From positions 186,001 through 250,000 of the forward strand of contig NZ_VFIL01000004.1 of the NCBI RefSeq assembly GCF_007858285.1: a stretch of DNA of 64,000 nucleotides, read 5' to 3'. Below the pieces are notes generated by a model. That model saw nothing but the letters and a program-made list of their open reading frames with translations. It was not told the origin of the DNA and ran no database searches. The translations under genes were made by a program, and so were the position numbers. Origin of the DNA: Pseudomonas brenneri (GTDB lineage: Bacteria; Pseudomonadota; Gammaproteobacteria; Pseudomonadales; Pseudomonadaceae). Shown here one piece after another: positions 43,195-52,277 of the stretch; position 1 is the stretch's first letter, and each line of letters opens with the position of its first letter.

Positions 43195-43679
43195 AACGTC
43201 TGTTTCCCGCCCCGTGGTTGTCGTTGGCATTGTGGGCACTGTGGCTGGTGCTGAACCTGTCGATCAGCCCCGGCAACCTGCTGCTGGGGGCGATCCTGGG
43301 TTTTCTCGCGCCGCTGATGATGGCGCCGCTGCGCCCACTGCCGGTCCGTATCCGCCGCCCTGGCGTAATCATTCGTCTGTTCTTCCTGGTCGGCCGCGAT
43401 GTCATCCTCTCCAACCTGCACGTGGCCTGGGGCATATTGACCTGCGGCACACGGCCGCCGCGCTCGCGTTTTGTCAAAATCCCCCTGGACCTGCGTGACG
43501 CCAACGGCCTGGCGGTACTGTCGATGATCACCAGCGTGACCCCAGGCACCGTCTGGTCGGAACTGGCCCTGGACCGCAGCATCCTGTTGCTGCACGTGTT
43601 CGACCTGGATGACGACGCGCAGTTTATCGAGCACTTCAAGCAGGCCTATGAACGGCCCCTGATGGAGATCTTCGAATGA
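43191..43679 (+). CDS. mrpE: Mrp-type antiporter subunit E
   Basis: The 162-residue protein has two or three N-terminal helices and a cytoplasmic domain with the MrpE signatures LGFLAPLMMAPLRP, MITSVTPGTVWSEL and LLLHVFDLDDDAQFI. It stabilises the Mrp complex. The stop overlaps mrpF by ATGA. Confidence 0.94.
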   Translation: MKRLFPAPWLSLALWALWLVLNLSISPGNLLLGAILGFLAPLMMAPLRPLPVRIRRPGVIIRLFFLVGRDVILSNLHVAWGILTCGTRPPRSRFVKIPLDLRDANGLAVLSMITSVTPGTVWSELALDRSILLLHVFDLDDDAQFIEHFKQAYERPLMEIFE

Positions 43680-43954
43680 GTGCCCTGCTCTCCAATGCGA
43701 TCTTGGCCAGCCTGTTCCTGTTTTCCCTGGCCATGGTCCTGACCCTGGTACGCCTGTTCAAGGGACCGTCGGCCCAGGACCGGGTCCTGGCCCTGGACTA
43801 CCTGTATATCCTGGCGATGCTGATGATGCTGGCGTTGGGTATTCGTTACGCCAGTGATACCTACTTCGAAGCAGCGCTGCTGATTGCGCTGTTCGGCTTT
43901 GTCGGCTCGTTTGCCCTGGCCAAGTTCCTGCTGCGTGGAGAGGTGATCGAATGA
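43676..43954 (+). CDS. mrpF: Mrp-type antiporter subunit F
   Basis: The 92-residue protein has three helices and the MrpF core VRLFKGPSAQDRVLALDYL followed by EAALLIALFGFVGSFALAKFL. MrpF subunits are implicated in cation or bile-salt efflux within the complex. It is coupled to mrpG by ATGA. Confidence 0.94.
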   Translation: MSALLSNAILASLFLFSLAMVLTLVRLFKGPSAQDRVLALDYLYILAMLMMLALGIRYASDTYFEAALLIALFGFVGSFALAKFLLRGEVIE

Positions 43955-44319
43955 TCAATGTCAGTGAACTGCCGCTGTGGGTGGAAGTGCTCGTGGCAAT
44001 CTTGCTGCTGCTCAGTAGCCTGTTTGCGCTGCTTGGTGCGATTGGGCTGCTGCGGATGAAGGACTTTTTCCAGCGCATGCACCCACCGGCGCTGGCCTCG
44101 ACCCTTGGCGCCTGGTGCGTGGCGCTGGCGTCGATTATCTATTTCTCGACCCTCAAGTCCGGGCCGGTGCTGCACGGCTGGCTGATTCCGATCCTGCTGT
44201 CGATCACCGTACCGGTGACCACCCTGTTGCTGGCGCGCACATCGCTGTTTCGCAAGCGCATGGCGGGGGAAGATGTGCCGGCCGAGGTCAGCAGCCGTCG
44301 CACCGAGAGTGGTAGCTGA
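43951..44319 (+). CDS. mrpG: Mrp-type antiporter subunit G
   Basis: The 122-residue protein has three helices and the MrpG motif LGAIGLLRMKDFFQRMHPPALASTLG. It is the last gene of the six-gene antiporter operon, followed 11 bases later by a REP-derived hairpin that could end transcription. Confidence 0.94.
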   Translation: MINVSELPLWVEVLVAILLLLSSLFALLGAIGLLRMKDFFQRMHPPALASTLGAWCVALASIIYFSTLKSGPVLHGWLIPILLSITVPVTTLLLARTSLFRKRMAGEDVPAEVSSRRTESGS

Positions 44320-44330
44320 TCGGTAAAAAA

Positions 44331-44360
44331 ATGTGGGAGCGGGCTTGCTCGCTCCCACAT
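44331..44360. terminator. REP-derived hairpin between convergent genes
   Basis: TGTGGGAGCG and CGCTCCCACA form a perfect 10-bp stem around an 8-base loop, preceded by a run of A on the plus strand. It is a shortened REP lying between the convergent ends of mrpG and the DUF3995 gene, a position suited to bidirectional termination. On the minus strand the A-run becomes a U-tract. Confidence 0.55.
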
Positions 44361-44798
44361 TCAGGCCCAGGCGACGACCAGCAACCCTGTGCCCAACACC
44401 AGGCACAGCGGCGAATAGAAAAACGTATCCAGCCGGGCAAACCGCGAGCCGCCAACCTTCTTGAAAAACCCCACCAGCTCCGAGTCCCCAATTGCTCGCG
44501 CAAACATGATCAAGGCAATCGCGCTGATCCCCCACTGCAAGGCCTGATGGCCCACCTGCTGGAAAAACAGCCCCGCCCGCAGGCACACCAGCAATGCAAT
44601 CAGCACCAGCCCCACGGCCACCAGGAAGGTGCCCAGCGCCGACGGTTTGAACGCCGGTCGCGGCCCGCTGGCGAACTCGCCGGGCAGTTGCGGGATCGCC
44701 GCCGTGCTGCCGAACTTGCCGCCTGCGGCCCAGTACACATGGACCATGCTGATAAACGCAAATACCCCGACAACCCACCTCGCAATAACAAAGCTCAT
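44361..44798 (-). CDS. DUF3995-type small membrane protein
   Basis: The 145-residue protein has four hydrophobic segments (about 5-25, 57-75, 86-102, 126-144) with the family-like SMVHVYWAAGGKFG near the first and FYSPLCLVLGTGLLVVA at the end. The function of DUF3995 proteins is unknown. It converges on mrpG and appears to be a single-gene unit. Confidence 0.78.
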   Translation of the reverse strand: MSFVIARWVVGVFAFISMVHVYWAAGGKFGSTAAIPQLPGEFASGPRPAFKPSALGTFLVAVGLVLIALLVCLRAGLFFQQVGHQALQWGISAIALIMFARAIGDSELVGFFKKVGGSRFARLDTFFYSPLCLVLGTGLLVVAWA

Positions 44799-44888
44799 GG
44801 CTGGATACCCCTTAAAAAGTTCGAAAGAGGATAGTCCTTTTCAGATTTTTTGCAGGCATTTAGTCGTCTGGTGATAAAGTGCCGCCCC

Positions 44889-45278
44889 ATGAAACTCGCC
44901 CGTGCCGACCGCTCGTTGATTGCCTGGATGCTCTATGGCTGCGTCCTGTTCAACGTGTTCGCCTGCAGTATTGGCCATGGGCAAATGGTCGGCATGCAGC
45001 TCAACGGCATTGGCGGCCAGTTCTGTACCGTAGACCCGCGCACCCAGGCGCCAGCCCCCGTAAACACGGGCGATGAGTCGCTGCCTACGTTGTCCAAGGC
45101 CTTCGGTTGCCCGCTGTGTTCCACCGGCGGCATGGGCCCGGCGCTCAACTCCAGCCTTAACGTTGCGGTCCTGCCCCAGCCTCACGCGCCACCGCCAGCC
45201 GTGGTGGTCACGGCTGACATTCCCACCCGTTTTACCTGGCCTGCGGCTAATCCGCGCGCCCCACCCGCCTACGCCTGA
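44889..45278 (+). CDS. DUF2946-type exported protein, possible metal chaperone
   Basis: The 129-residue protein has one hydrophobic N-terminal segment (SLIAWMLYGCVLFNVFACSIGHGQM), then a chain with a CPLC motif (about 78-81), scattered Met/His and a proline-rich C-terminus. The pattern fits DUF2946, whose members lie next to TonB receptors or copper genes. The His, Met and Cys residues suggest metal handling, by inference. It lies 95 bases before a TonB receptor in the same direction. Confidence 0.75.
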   Translation: MKLARADRSLIAWMLYGCVLFNVFACSIGHGQMVGMQLNGIGGQFCTVDPRTQAPAPVNTGDESLPTLSKAFGCPLCSTGGMGPALNSSLNVAVLPQPHAPPPAVVVTADIPTRFTWPAANPRAPPAYA

Positions 45279-45373
45279 TACCTGCGCTTTCTGACCCGCA
45301 TACCACGCTGCTTCCCCTGGGAAGCGCGGACGGCTGTGCGTTGCTTCCAAGCCATGCTTTTCAGGATTTATCG

Positions 45374-47488
45374 ATGAAACATTTACCTCTACTGGCGGGC
45401 CTGTGCGGCTGCCTGCCTTTTGGCGCCTGGGCCCTTGAGCTGGCCCCCACCACCATTGACGGCGCCGCCAGCAACGAGCCTGGCCTGGCCCTGGACCAAT
45501 CCAGCGGCATGGCCTCGCGCCTGGGGCTGAGCGTGCGGGAAACCCCGGCCTCCATCAGCATCGCCGACCGCAATGATATCGAGCGCCGTGGCGCCAAGAC
45601 CTTCCAGGATGCGGCCAATACCCTGCCCGGGGTCAACGCCAGTGCGCCGCCGGGGTTTGGTGGTTTCATCTCCTATCGGGGCTTTACCAGCAGCCAGATC
45701 ACCCAGATGTTCAACGGCATCAACGTCGCCGGTGGCCTCGCACGGCCGGTGGATGCGTGGATTTATGACCGAGTGGAGCTGGTGGGCGGCCCCTCCTCGC
45801 TGATCAACGGCGCCGGCTCCGTGGGCGGCTCGCTGAACTACGTGACCAAGCTCGCCACCCGCGAAGAACAGGCCGTCGAAGGCCAGATCAACTATGGCAG
45901 CTACGACACCACCGGCATCGCCCTGGGCCTGAACCACGCCCTGACCGAGCCCGGGGCCGAGGTCCAGCACTACGCGCGCCTGGATGTCAGCCGCAACACC
46001 AACCACACCCATATCGACCGCCAGCAACGTGACGCCTGGAGCGTGGCCTTTTCCCTGCTCAGTGACCTCACACCCAACCTGTCCCACACCCTGGCCCTGG
46101 AGTATCAGGACGAACACGAAGACAGCCCGTACTGGGGCACCCCGGTGCTCAACCCCAAGGCCGGCGAGTTGAAGATCGACAAGCACAACCGCTTCAACAA
46201 CTACAACGTCGCCGATGGCCGCTACGAACAGCGGACAATCTGGGCCCGATCGATCATCGACTACCGGATCAACGACAGCACCACCTTGCGCAACACCCTC
46301 TATCACCTGGACAGCCAGCGCGACTACCGCAACCTGGAGACCTACCAGTACAGCGCCGACAACAGCGTGGTGAACCGTTCGACGGCCTATCAGGTGCGCC
46401 ATCAGGGTGAGCAGAACGGCAACCAGTTCGAGCTGCGCCATGACAACAGCCTGTTCGGCCTGGCCACCACCTGGTCCGGCGGTTTCGAATACAAGGTCAA
46501 CAGCACCACCGCCAGCCCGCTGAACGTGTCCGGCAAGAACGCGGTGGACCCGAACCACTATGATCCGGGGCATTTCTACGACCTCCCTGGCACCAAACCA
46601 GGCTTTATCAAGGACAAGACCACCGAAGTGACGACCAAGGCGCTGTTCGTCGAGAACCGCCTGGGCCTGACCGACAAACTGTCACTGCTGACCGGCCTGC
46701 GCTATGACGCCATCGACCTGGACGTGACCAGCCACCGTGACAATCAACCTAACGTCAAACGCCGTTGGGAGCCGGTCACCGGACGCGTTGGCCTGACCTA
46801 CCAGTTCATCCCTTCGGCCAATGTCTATGTGCAATACAGCACCGCAGCCGAACAGCCCACCAGCACCACCCAGGTGTTTGATGTGTCCACCGGCAAGCAA
46901 TGGGAAGTGGGCAGCAAGTTCGATTATCTGGACGGTCGCGGTTCAGCCACCGTTGCCGCGTACCACATCGAGCGCAAGGACTTTGCCGTGACCGACCCAC
47001 AAGACCCTACCCGCAGCCTTGCAGTGGGCGCACAGACGTCCAGAGGCATCGAGTTGGCCAGTTCGTTGCGTATTACTCCCAAGCTGTTGGCGGAAGGCAA
47101 CTTCGCCTGGGTCGATGCGCAATACGATGACTTCAACGAGAAAATCGCCAGCGGCGCGGTGGTCTCGCGCAAGGGCAATACGCCGACCAACGTGCCGAAA
47201 CGGGTGGCTAACCTGTGGCTGACCTATGACATCGCACCTGCCTGGCAAGGCGGCGTGGATGCGCGCTACGTGGCGCAGGTGTATGCCGACAACGCCAATA
47301 CCCTGACTGTGCCGGCGTACACCCTGTTTGGCACGTTTTTGACCTACAAGGTCGATCAACACACCTCGGTGACAGGCCGGGTGCGCAACCTGACCAATGA
47401 GGTGTATGCGCAGTTTGCCCATGTGTCGCCGGCGTATTACCTGGGATCGCCGCGCACCTTCGAGTTGGCGGTGCAGACCAAGTTCTAA
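45374..47488 (+). CDS. TonB-dependent receptor, metal or siderophore type
   Basis: The 704-residue receptor has a signal peptide ending AWA, a plug domain (about 45-165) with SVRETPASISIADRND, YRGFTSSQITQMFNGI and VELVGGPSSLINGAGSVGG, and a barrel ending ELAVQTKF. The plug motif GGPSSLINGAGSVGGSLNY is common in a receptor group often linked to copper or unknown metal complexes rather than to hydroxamates. The DUF2946 partner upstream supports a metal role. No Fur-like box was found before it. Confidence 0.9.
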   Translation: MKHLPLLAGLCGCLPFGAWALELAPTTIDGAASNEPGLALDQSSGMASRLGLSVRETPASISIADRNDIERRGAKTFQDAANTLPGVNASAPPGFGGFISYRGFTSSQITQMFNGINVAGGLARPVDAWIYDRVELVGGPSSLINGAGSVGGSLNYVTKLATREEQAVEGQINYGSYDTTGIALGLNHALTEPGAEVQHYARLDVSRNTNHTHIDRQQRDAWSVAFSLLSDLTPNLSHTLALEYQDEHEDSPYWGTPVLNPKAGELKIDKHNRFNNYNVADGRYEQRTIWARSIIDYRINDSTTLRNTLYHLDSQRDYRNLETYQYSADNSVVNRSTAYQVRHQGEQNGNQFELRHDNSLFGLATTWSGGFEYKVNSTTASPLNVSGKNAVDPNHYDPGHFYDLPGTKPGFIKDKTTEVTTKALFVENRLGLTDKLSLLTGLRYDAIDLDVTSHRDNQPNVKRRWEPVTGRVGLTYQFIPSANVYVQYSTAAEQPTSTTQVFDVSTGKQWEVGSKFDYLDGRGSATVAAYHIERKDFAVTDPQDPTRSLAVGAQTSRGIELASSLRITPKLLAEGNFAWVDAQYDDFNEKIASGAVVSRKGNTPTNVPKRVANLWLTYDIAPAWQGGVDARYVAQVYADNANTLTVPAYTLFGTFLTYKVDQHTSVTGRVRNLTNEVYAQFAHVSPAYYLGSPRTFELAVQTKF

Positions 47489-47506
47489 GGCTGGAATGCA
47501 GTTAAA

Positions 47507-47615
47507 CCTGTGGGAGCGGGCTTGCTCGCGAATGCGGTGGGTCAGTCTATACATCTGGTGACTGACACTGCGCATTCGCGAGCAAGCCCGCTCCCACACA
47601 AGCCCGCTCCCACAG
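47507..47615. repeat. REP pair with an extra partial unit
   Basis: A standard GTGGGAGC-type REP pair is followed directly by a second copy of CAAGCCCGCTCCCACA, so the right arm is partly duplicated in tandem. It lies between the convergent receptor and betaine-binding genes. Confidence 0.9.
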
Positions 47616-47635
47616 TTTGGTCTTCATATAAGAGG

Positions 47636-48649
47636 TTATTTGAGGCTGGCTTCGACCTTTGCGGCCACATCCTCCGTCAGCCATGCCTTCCACACCTGCG
47701 GATGCTCCTTGAGAAACGCCTGCGCCACTTCACGGGGCGGGGTGTGTTTTTCGCTCATTGTCGCCAGGGCCTGGTTGAGCGGTTCAATCGGGAAGTCGAC
47801 CTTCTCAAAGAATTGCGCGATCTGCGGGTACTGCTGCTGGAACGACGTGGACACGCCAATACTCAGCTTGGACGCCAACGACCGTGTCGGCTTGGGGTCG
47901 GGGTTGTCGGCATCGGTCAGGGTCTTCCAGGCCTCGGCATCGAACGGCGGCTCTTGCAGCTGGATCAACTTGTAGCGCCCCATCAGCGGTGTCGGCGACC
48001 AGTAGTAGAACAGGATCGGTTTGCCACGGCGGATCGACGAGGCAATTTCGGCATCCAGGGCCGCGCCTGAACCGCTGCGAAAGTTCACGTAGCTCGCGTC
48101 CAGCCCATACGCCTTGAGCTTCTGCTTGTTGACCACTTCCGACGTCCAGCCAATAGGGCTGTTGAGGAACCGCCCCTTGCCAGGTGCCTCCGGGTCCTTG
48201 AACACGTCCTTGTAGCGCGCCAGGTCCTGTACGCTGCGCAGCTCAGGAGCCAGCGGCTTGATGCCCCTGGCCGGGTCGCCCTTGACCACATATTCCGGCA
48301 CCCACCAGCCTTCGGTTGCACCCTTGACGGTATCGCCCAGGCCGACCACCTTGCCCTCAGTTTCAGCCTTGACCCACACCGGGCTGCGTCCCGCCCATTC
48401 CTCGCCGATCACCTGGATATCATTTTTGGCCAGGGCGGTTTCCAGGGTGATGGTGGTACCGGGCAAGGTGTCGGTGGGCAAGTCGTAGCCCTTCTCGACG
48501 ATAAACCGCAGGACTTCGGTGATCAGGCTGCCACTTTCCCAATTCAGGTCGGCAAAGTGGATAGGCGCCTGGGCAGCCGCTACCGGTACGGCCATCGACA
48601 GGCCCAGAGTGGTAAGGGACGCTGCCAACAGCGCTCGAATTGCTTTCAT
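47636..48649 (-). CDS. Solitary glycine betaine/choline-type ABC binding protein
   Basis: The 337-residue periplasmic protein has a signal peptide ending VAAAQA and the OpuAC fold. Trp and Tyr residues likely to form the aromatic cage are visible in FADLNWESG, GEEWAGRSPVW, TEGWWVPEYV and FYYWSPTPLMGRY. No permease or ATPase gene is adjacent, like the stand-alone binding proteins (BetX, CaiX types) of Pseudomonas that share the Cbc core transporter. The substrate could be betaine, carnitine or another quaternary amine. Confidence 0.87.
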   Translation of the reverse strand: MKAIRALLAASLTTLGLSMAVPVAAAQAPIHFADLNWESGSLITEVLRFIVEKGYDLPTDTLPGTTITLETALAKNDIQVIGEEWAGRSPVWVKAETEGKVVGLGDTVKGATEGWWVPEYVVKGDPARGIKPLAPELRSVQDLARYKDVFKDPEAPGKGRFLNSPIGWTSEVVNKQKLKAYGLDASYVNFRSGSGAALDAEIASSIRRGKPILFYYWSPTPLMGRYKLIQLQEPPFDAEAWKTLTDADNPDPKPTRSLASKLSIGVSTSFQQQYPQIAQFFEKVDFPIEPLNQALATMSEKHTPPREVAQAFLKEHPQVWKAWLTEDVAAKVEASLK

Positions 48650-48765
48650 GCCTTTGAACCTCGCGTTTACACAGCCATGACGGATGGCTTTGCTGTCACG
48701 CCGCGAAAGCCCCTGAATAATTAAGTCCACGCAACTGTAGTAGAGGTTCAAACGGTTGCCGGTAT

Positions 48766-48963
48766 TCAGGGCTGCTGATGCAAACGCTGCAGCTCCCGGC
48801 GCACCATGCTGGCGTACTCGGCGGGCCGCAGGGCATAGAGTTGACTGGCCACCCAGTTCAGCCAGGCGCCTTGCAAGTCATCTTTGCGAGCCAGCAGTTC
48901 GGCAGCCTTGGCCTGGGCATCTGCCAGGTGCTGCTGGTGAAAACGGGCCCGGCCTTCGCTCAT
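48766..48963 (-). CDS. Small hypothetical protein, 65 aa
   Basis: The Ala/Gln-rich helical protein (HQQHLADAQAKAAELLARKDD) has no membrane segment. Its ATG overlaps the upstream gene's TAA by one base, so the two are coupled and likely act together. I recognise no family. Confidence 0.65.
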   Translation of the reverse strand: MSEGRARFHQQHLADAQAKAAELLARKDDLQGAWLNWVASQLYALRPAEYASMVRRELQRLHQQP

Positions 48964-49433
48964 TATTCGCTGGCCTTGAAGGTCACCAGCTCACCCTTGC
49001 GCCACTTGGCGGCCTTGCCGGTCACGGCCTTGAGGGTTTTGCTCAGGCCTTCCTGCAACTGTTCGTGGGTGGCGAACACCAGCATCACGCTGTGGCCTTC
49101 CTTGAACACAATGCCCTCGCCCTGCGCCGTGGAAACAAACGCGTAGTCGCCCAGGCCATAGACCGTCAACTTGATATCGCGAAACTTCAGTTCGAACTTG
49201 CCACCTTCACGACTGGGCAGTACTGCCGCGCGAAAATGATCACCGACCTTGAGTTCCAACCGCGGCTTGTCATCGACCACCAGCGCTGTTTCAGTATCGA
49301 TTTCAGCAATATAAATGCCTTCCGGGGTTTGTTCCGTGATGTAAACAAACCGCGATTGAAACTGTTTAACCAACTTTGCGCGCAAATCACCCAGCACGAA
49401 CAATGCGTGCATATCCAGATTACTGACTGCCAA
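48963..49433 (-). CDS. Hypothetical protein, 156 aa
   Basis: The soluble, beta-rich protein begins MAVSNLDMHALFVLGDLRAK, followed by short strands (FVYITEQTPEGIYIAEI, ALVVDDKPRLELKVGDHF) and a Lys-rich C-terminus. No signal peptide or known motif is visible. It is the first gene of a two-gene unit with the 65-aa protein. Confidence 0.75.
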   Translation of the reverse strand: MAVSNLDMHALFVLGDLRAKLVKQFQSRFVYITEQTPEGIYIAEIDTETALVVDDKPRLELKVGDHFRAAVLPSREGGKFELKFRDIKLTVYGLGDYAFVSTAQGEGIVFKEGHSVMLVFATHEQLQEGLSKTLKAVTGKAAKWRKGELVTFKASE

Positions 49434-49797
49434 GGAAACGCCCCCACATCTAAAAAAGCGCTACCCGCCCAGGCAGGCAGCACAAAAAAGGCCGATACGG
49501 CACGACACACTGAAAAACTGAAGTTGATCCCCGCCAGACTCGTACAGCCGGGCCGGACAGGCCTTATACAAGGTCGTCAGGCATTGCAGGAAATCACAGG
49601 TTTATCGGCCAGAGAATACTGGACGCCCCACTTCAGAGAATACCCCATTTGAAAGGGTGGTTTCCGACAGCCATAAACAACGGAAAAACGTTGGATGGAA
49701 CCGAACGTGGGCTGCCGACAACAATATTAGAACAGCAACACGGCTTAAAACCACCCGAAAAGCTGCACGTAGGTCAACAGATCGACAGGAGCTGGCC
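49434..49797. other. Gene-free stretch of 364 bases
   Basis: This lies between the divergent 156-aa and 84-aa genes. I see no REP, hairpin with U-tract or coding frame that I can support. It should contain promoters for both genes. Confidence 0.5.
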
Positions 49798-50052
49798 ATG
49801 CAACGAGTTCAACGTCAACCGACACAGGCTTGCGGCACCTTGTCCCGCAAGGGTAGCGCGCTATTCTACAGTGTACATGCCAACAACGTGTGCCCGGATT
49901 TCGCGCTGTATCGGGTCGTCCCGGCTGGCAGGAATTTTTTCCATATTCTTGAAGTGCCCAGCGGTCGGGTCAAAGGCTTTCGCAGCGATCACAACAAGGC
50001 TTGCGCCTTGGCCAAAGAGTTGGAAGCCCTGCTCTGCACCACAACACCTTAA
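49798..50052 (+). CDS. Small hypothetical protein, 84 aa
   Basis: A basic protein with three Cys residues (CGTLSRKG, CPDFALYRVV, ACALAKELEALLC) and no signal peptide. AGGAG lies 7 bases before the ATG at 49798. I recognise no family; the GRVKGFRSDHNKACALA segment could bind nucleic acid, but this is a guess. Confidence 0.65.
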   Translation: MQRVQRQPTQACGTLSRKGSALFYSVHANNVCPDFALYRVVPAGRNFFHILEVPSGRVKGFRSDHNKACALAKELEALLCTTTP

Positions 50053-50084
50053 GCGTCGACTGCAACAAAGCGTGTAACCAGCAC

Positions 50085-50288
50085 TCAATGCAAGCGATCT
50101 GATCGCTCCAGGTCCAGTAATGCCTGCCAGGCGGCGCGGCACTCCTGGGCCTCGTCACGGCTGGCAAAGGCGGTGCCGCGCTGTTCGCCATTGAGCAACA
50201 CCACCCAGCAGGCCCTCAGGCCCAGCGCACGCAGGGTCTGTGGCACACCACTGCCAATCATCACCGCCACATCGACTTTGCTTCGCAT
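50085..50288 (-). CDS. Small hypothetical protein, 67 aa
   Basis: The protein reads as a short alpha/beta domain (VAVMIGSG, LRACWVVLLNGEQRG, AFASRDEAQECRAAWQALL). The pattern GEQRGTAFASRDEA recalls DUF2188-like small domains that carry a strand followed by a helix, but I cannot confirm this. GGAG precedes the ATG. Confidence 0.6.
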   Translation of the reverse strand: MRSKVDVAVMIGSGVPQTLRALGLRACWVVLLNGEQRGTAFASRDEAQECRAAWQALLDLERSDRLH

Positions 50289-50413
50289 GGAAGTTCTCCG
50301 CAGGATTAGTTAGCAAGCTAACAATATGCAATATCTTAAGCTGTTCCCTACGCTGGAAAAAGCTATCGGCGTAGAAGCTTCCTTGCAGAACACGCAACAA
50401 TCCGGGCCCGGAC

Positions 50414-52096
50414 CTACTGCGCGCCAGCCTGCCCTTCAGGCTTGTAACCCAGGCGTAAACCGCCCCAATGCCGGCCATTGACCATGATCGGCACGGACAG
50501 GTCGTGCATCAACTCCCCGGTGTCACGGGTATAGGTTTGCAACAACACGGCCTGCTGGTGACTGCCACAACGAATCCCGGTGCGGTCTTCAAACTTGCGC
50601 TTGGTCCGATTGTTCACGGCGTCCACCTGGGTATCGCCGGTCAGCGCCTGGGAAAACGCCTTGTTGTGCGTCGGCACATAACCCTGTGGCGTGCAGGCAA
50701 TCGCGAACACCAAGCCTTCGTGACGGGGCAGCAAGGCTTCCTGGATAGTGGGCAATACTTGATCGGTGTAGCCGTCGAAACGGCTGTGATATTTGGTCGG
50801 GTGACTGTTGGCAATCGGTGTGTAGCTGCGATTGAACAGGTCGTCGAGGCTGATGCGGTTCTGCTGGACATCCGCTTCGAACTGCGCGGCAATCCGGCTC
50901 GCACCTTCGCGGGCCAGGTCGTAGATGCGCTGGTGATAGTCGTCCAGGCCAACTTCAGCCAGGCGCTCGCTGATCGTTTCGGCCTGCCCTTCCATTTGCA
51001 CGGCGGCCTGGGCCAACTGCTGGGTCTGCTGGTCGCTGACGGTCAAGTCGCTACGCATCTGCTCCACCGCATGGAACAGGCTGTCGAGCTGCACCCGATT
51101 GGTCTCGGTACCCTGGGCAATCGCGCTGACCTGGCCCTCCACTCCCGCCGCCAACGTGGCAATGCTTTCCAGTTGCTCGCCGGCGTGCTCCACCTGCTCG
51201 ACGCCAGCCTGCAAATCCACGGACAGTTGGCGAATTTGCTCCACCACCTGGGCGGTACGCTGCTGGATGTCCGCGACCATCACCCCCACTTCATCGGTGG
51301 CGGTCGCCGTACGGCCCGCCAGGCCACGCACTTCATCGGCCACCACGGCGAACCCGCGCCCATGCTCACCGGCACGGGCGGCTTCAATCGCGGCATTCAG
51401 GGCCAACAGGTTGGTCTGGCTGGCGATGGACTGAATCACCAGGGTCACGCGCTGGATTTCTTCGCTGCGCTGGCTCAGGGCCTCGATCAATTGGCGACTG
51501 TCGCTGGCGCGCTGGCTGAGTTGGTGCATGCGGCTGATGGATTCCCCCAGCACCGCCCGCCCCTCGGTACTGCGCTGATGGGCCTGGCCCGCTGCACTGA
51601 GGGCCTCACGGCTGAGCTGGGAAGTCTGTTGCTCGGTGCCAATCATCACTTCGGCACTGTTGACGATTTGCTGGGCAGCGCCCAATTGCGATTGCAGCCT
51701 GGCCGCCAGTTGCTTGACCGAATAGGCCACGCCAGCTGCTGACAACGCATTATGGCTGGTGGTGTAGGACAGATCGCGAGTCAACGCGCCCATGGCATCC
51801 TCGGCCACATCAGGCGCAAGGCTGCGGGCCGGTTTTTTCAGGCGTGGCAGCCAGACCAGCAACAGGGCGACGGGCACGCAGAGGTAGATCGACAGCTCGG
51901 CAAACGCCAGGCCCAACAGTATCAGCACCAGGGCGATGCTTTGCAGGAACGGCGTCACCCAACCAGGCAGTTGGCGGCTCACCGCATGCGGCACCACGGC
52001 GGCGCCCATCAGAGATCCATCCCCAGCCATGCTTGTCACCCCACTGTCTGTCATTATTGTGCCTGCATTAAACGCCACTAATTGGCCATTATCCAT
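50414..52096 (-). CDS. Methyl-accepting chemotaxis protein with C-terminal cytoplasmic sensor
   Basis: The 560-residue protein has a hydrophobic pair of helices at about 48-82 with almost no periplasmic loop, no HAMP domain, a signalling domain with the conserved tip [39 protein letters not shown] (about 228-265), and a C-terminal domain of about 150 residues ([39 protein letters not shown]). The sensor therefore sits behind the signalling hairpin and faces the cytoplasm, the reverse of the usual layout. Starts at 52096 or 52054 are possible. Confidence 0.9.
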   Translation of the reverse strand: MDNGQLVAFNAGTIMTDSGVTSMAGDGSLMGAAVVPHAVSRQLPGWVTPFLQSIALVLILLGLAFAELSIYLCVPVALLLVWLPRLKKPARSLAPDVAEDAMGALTRDLSYTTSHNALSAAGVAYSVKQLAARLQSQLGAAQQIVNSAEVMIGTEQQTSQLSREALSAAGQAHQRSTEGRAVLGESISRMHQLSQRASDSRQLIEALSQRSEEIQRVTLVIQSIASQTNLLALNAAIEAARAGEHGRGFAVVADEVRGLAGRTATATDEVGVMVADIQQRTAQVVEQIRQLSVDLQAGVEQVEHAGEQLESIATLAAGVEGQVSAIAQGTETNRVQLDSLFHAVEQMRSDLTVSDQQTQQLAQAAVQMEGQAETISERLAEVGLDDYHQRIYDLAREGASRIAAQFEADVQQNRISLDDLFNRSYTPIANSHPTKYHSRFDGYTDQVLPTIQEALLPRHEGLVFAIACTPQGYVPTHNKAFSQALTGDTQVDAVNNRTKRKFEDRTGIRCGSHQQAVLLQTYTRDTGELMHDLSVPIMVNGRHWGGLRLGYKPEGQAGAQ

Positions 52097-52165
52097 GGGC
52101 CTTTGGTGTTAGGGCTTGCAGCAGATCAATAGACTGGGGGGATGAGGTTGCTGACCCTCACCTGA

Positions 52166-52265
52166 TGTAGGAGCGAGCTTGCTCGCGAAGAACTCAGGGA
52201 CAACACGTTTATCCAGAATACACGTGTAATCGTTGACGACTTTCGCGAGCAAGCTCGCTCCTACA
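52166..52265. repeat. REP pair, GTAGGAGCGAGCTTGCTCGCGA type
   Basis: TGTAGGAGCGAGCTTGCTCG, continuing CGAA, and its reverse complement are separated by about 50 bases. It lies between the DksA-like gene and the chemoreceptor gene, which share the same strand. Confidence 0.92.
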
Positions 52266-52277
52266 GGGGCGGACAGA

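Noticed and set aside
49434..49797. A small RNA between divergent hypothetical genes
   Set aside because: No convincing promoter-terminator pair or stable hairpin with U-tract is visible.
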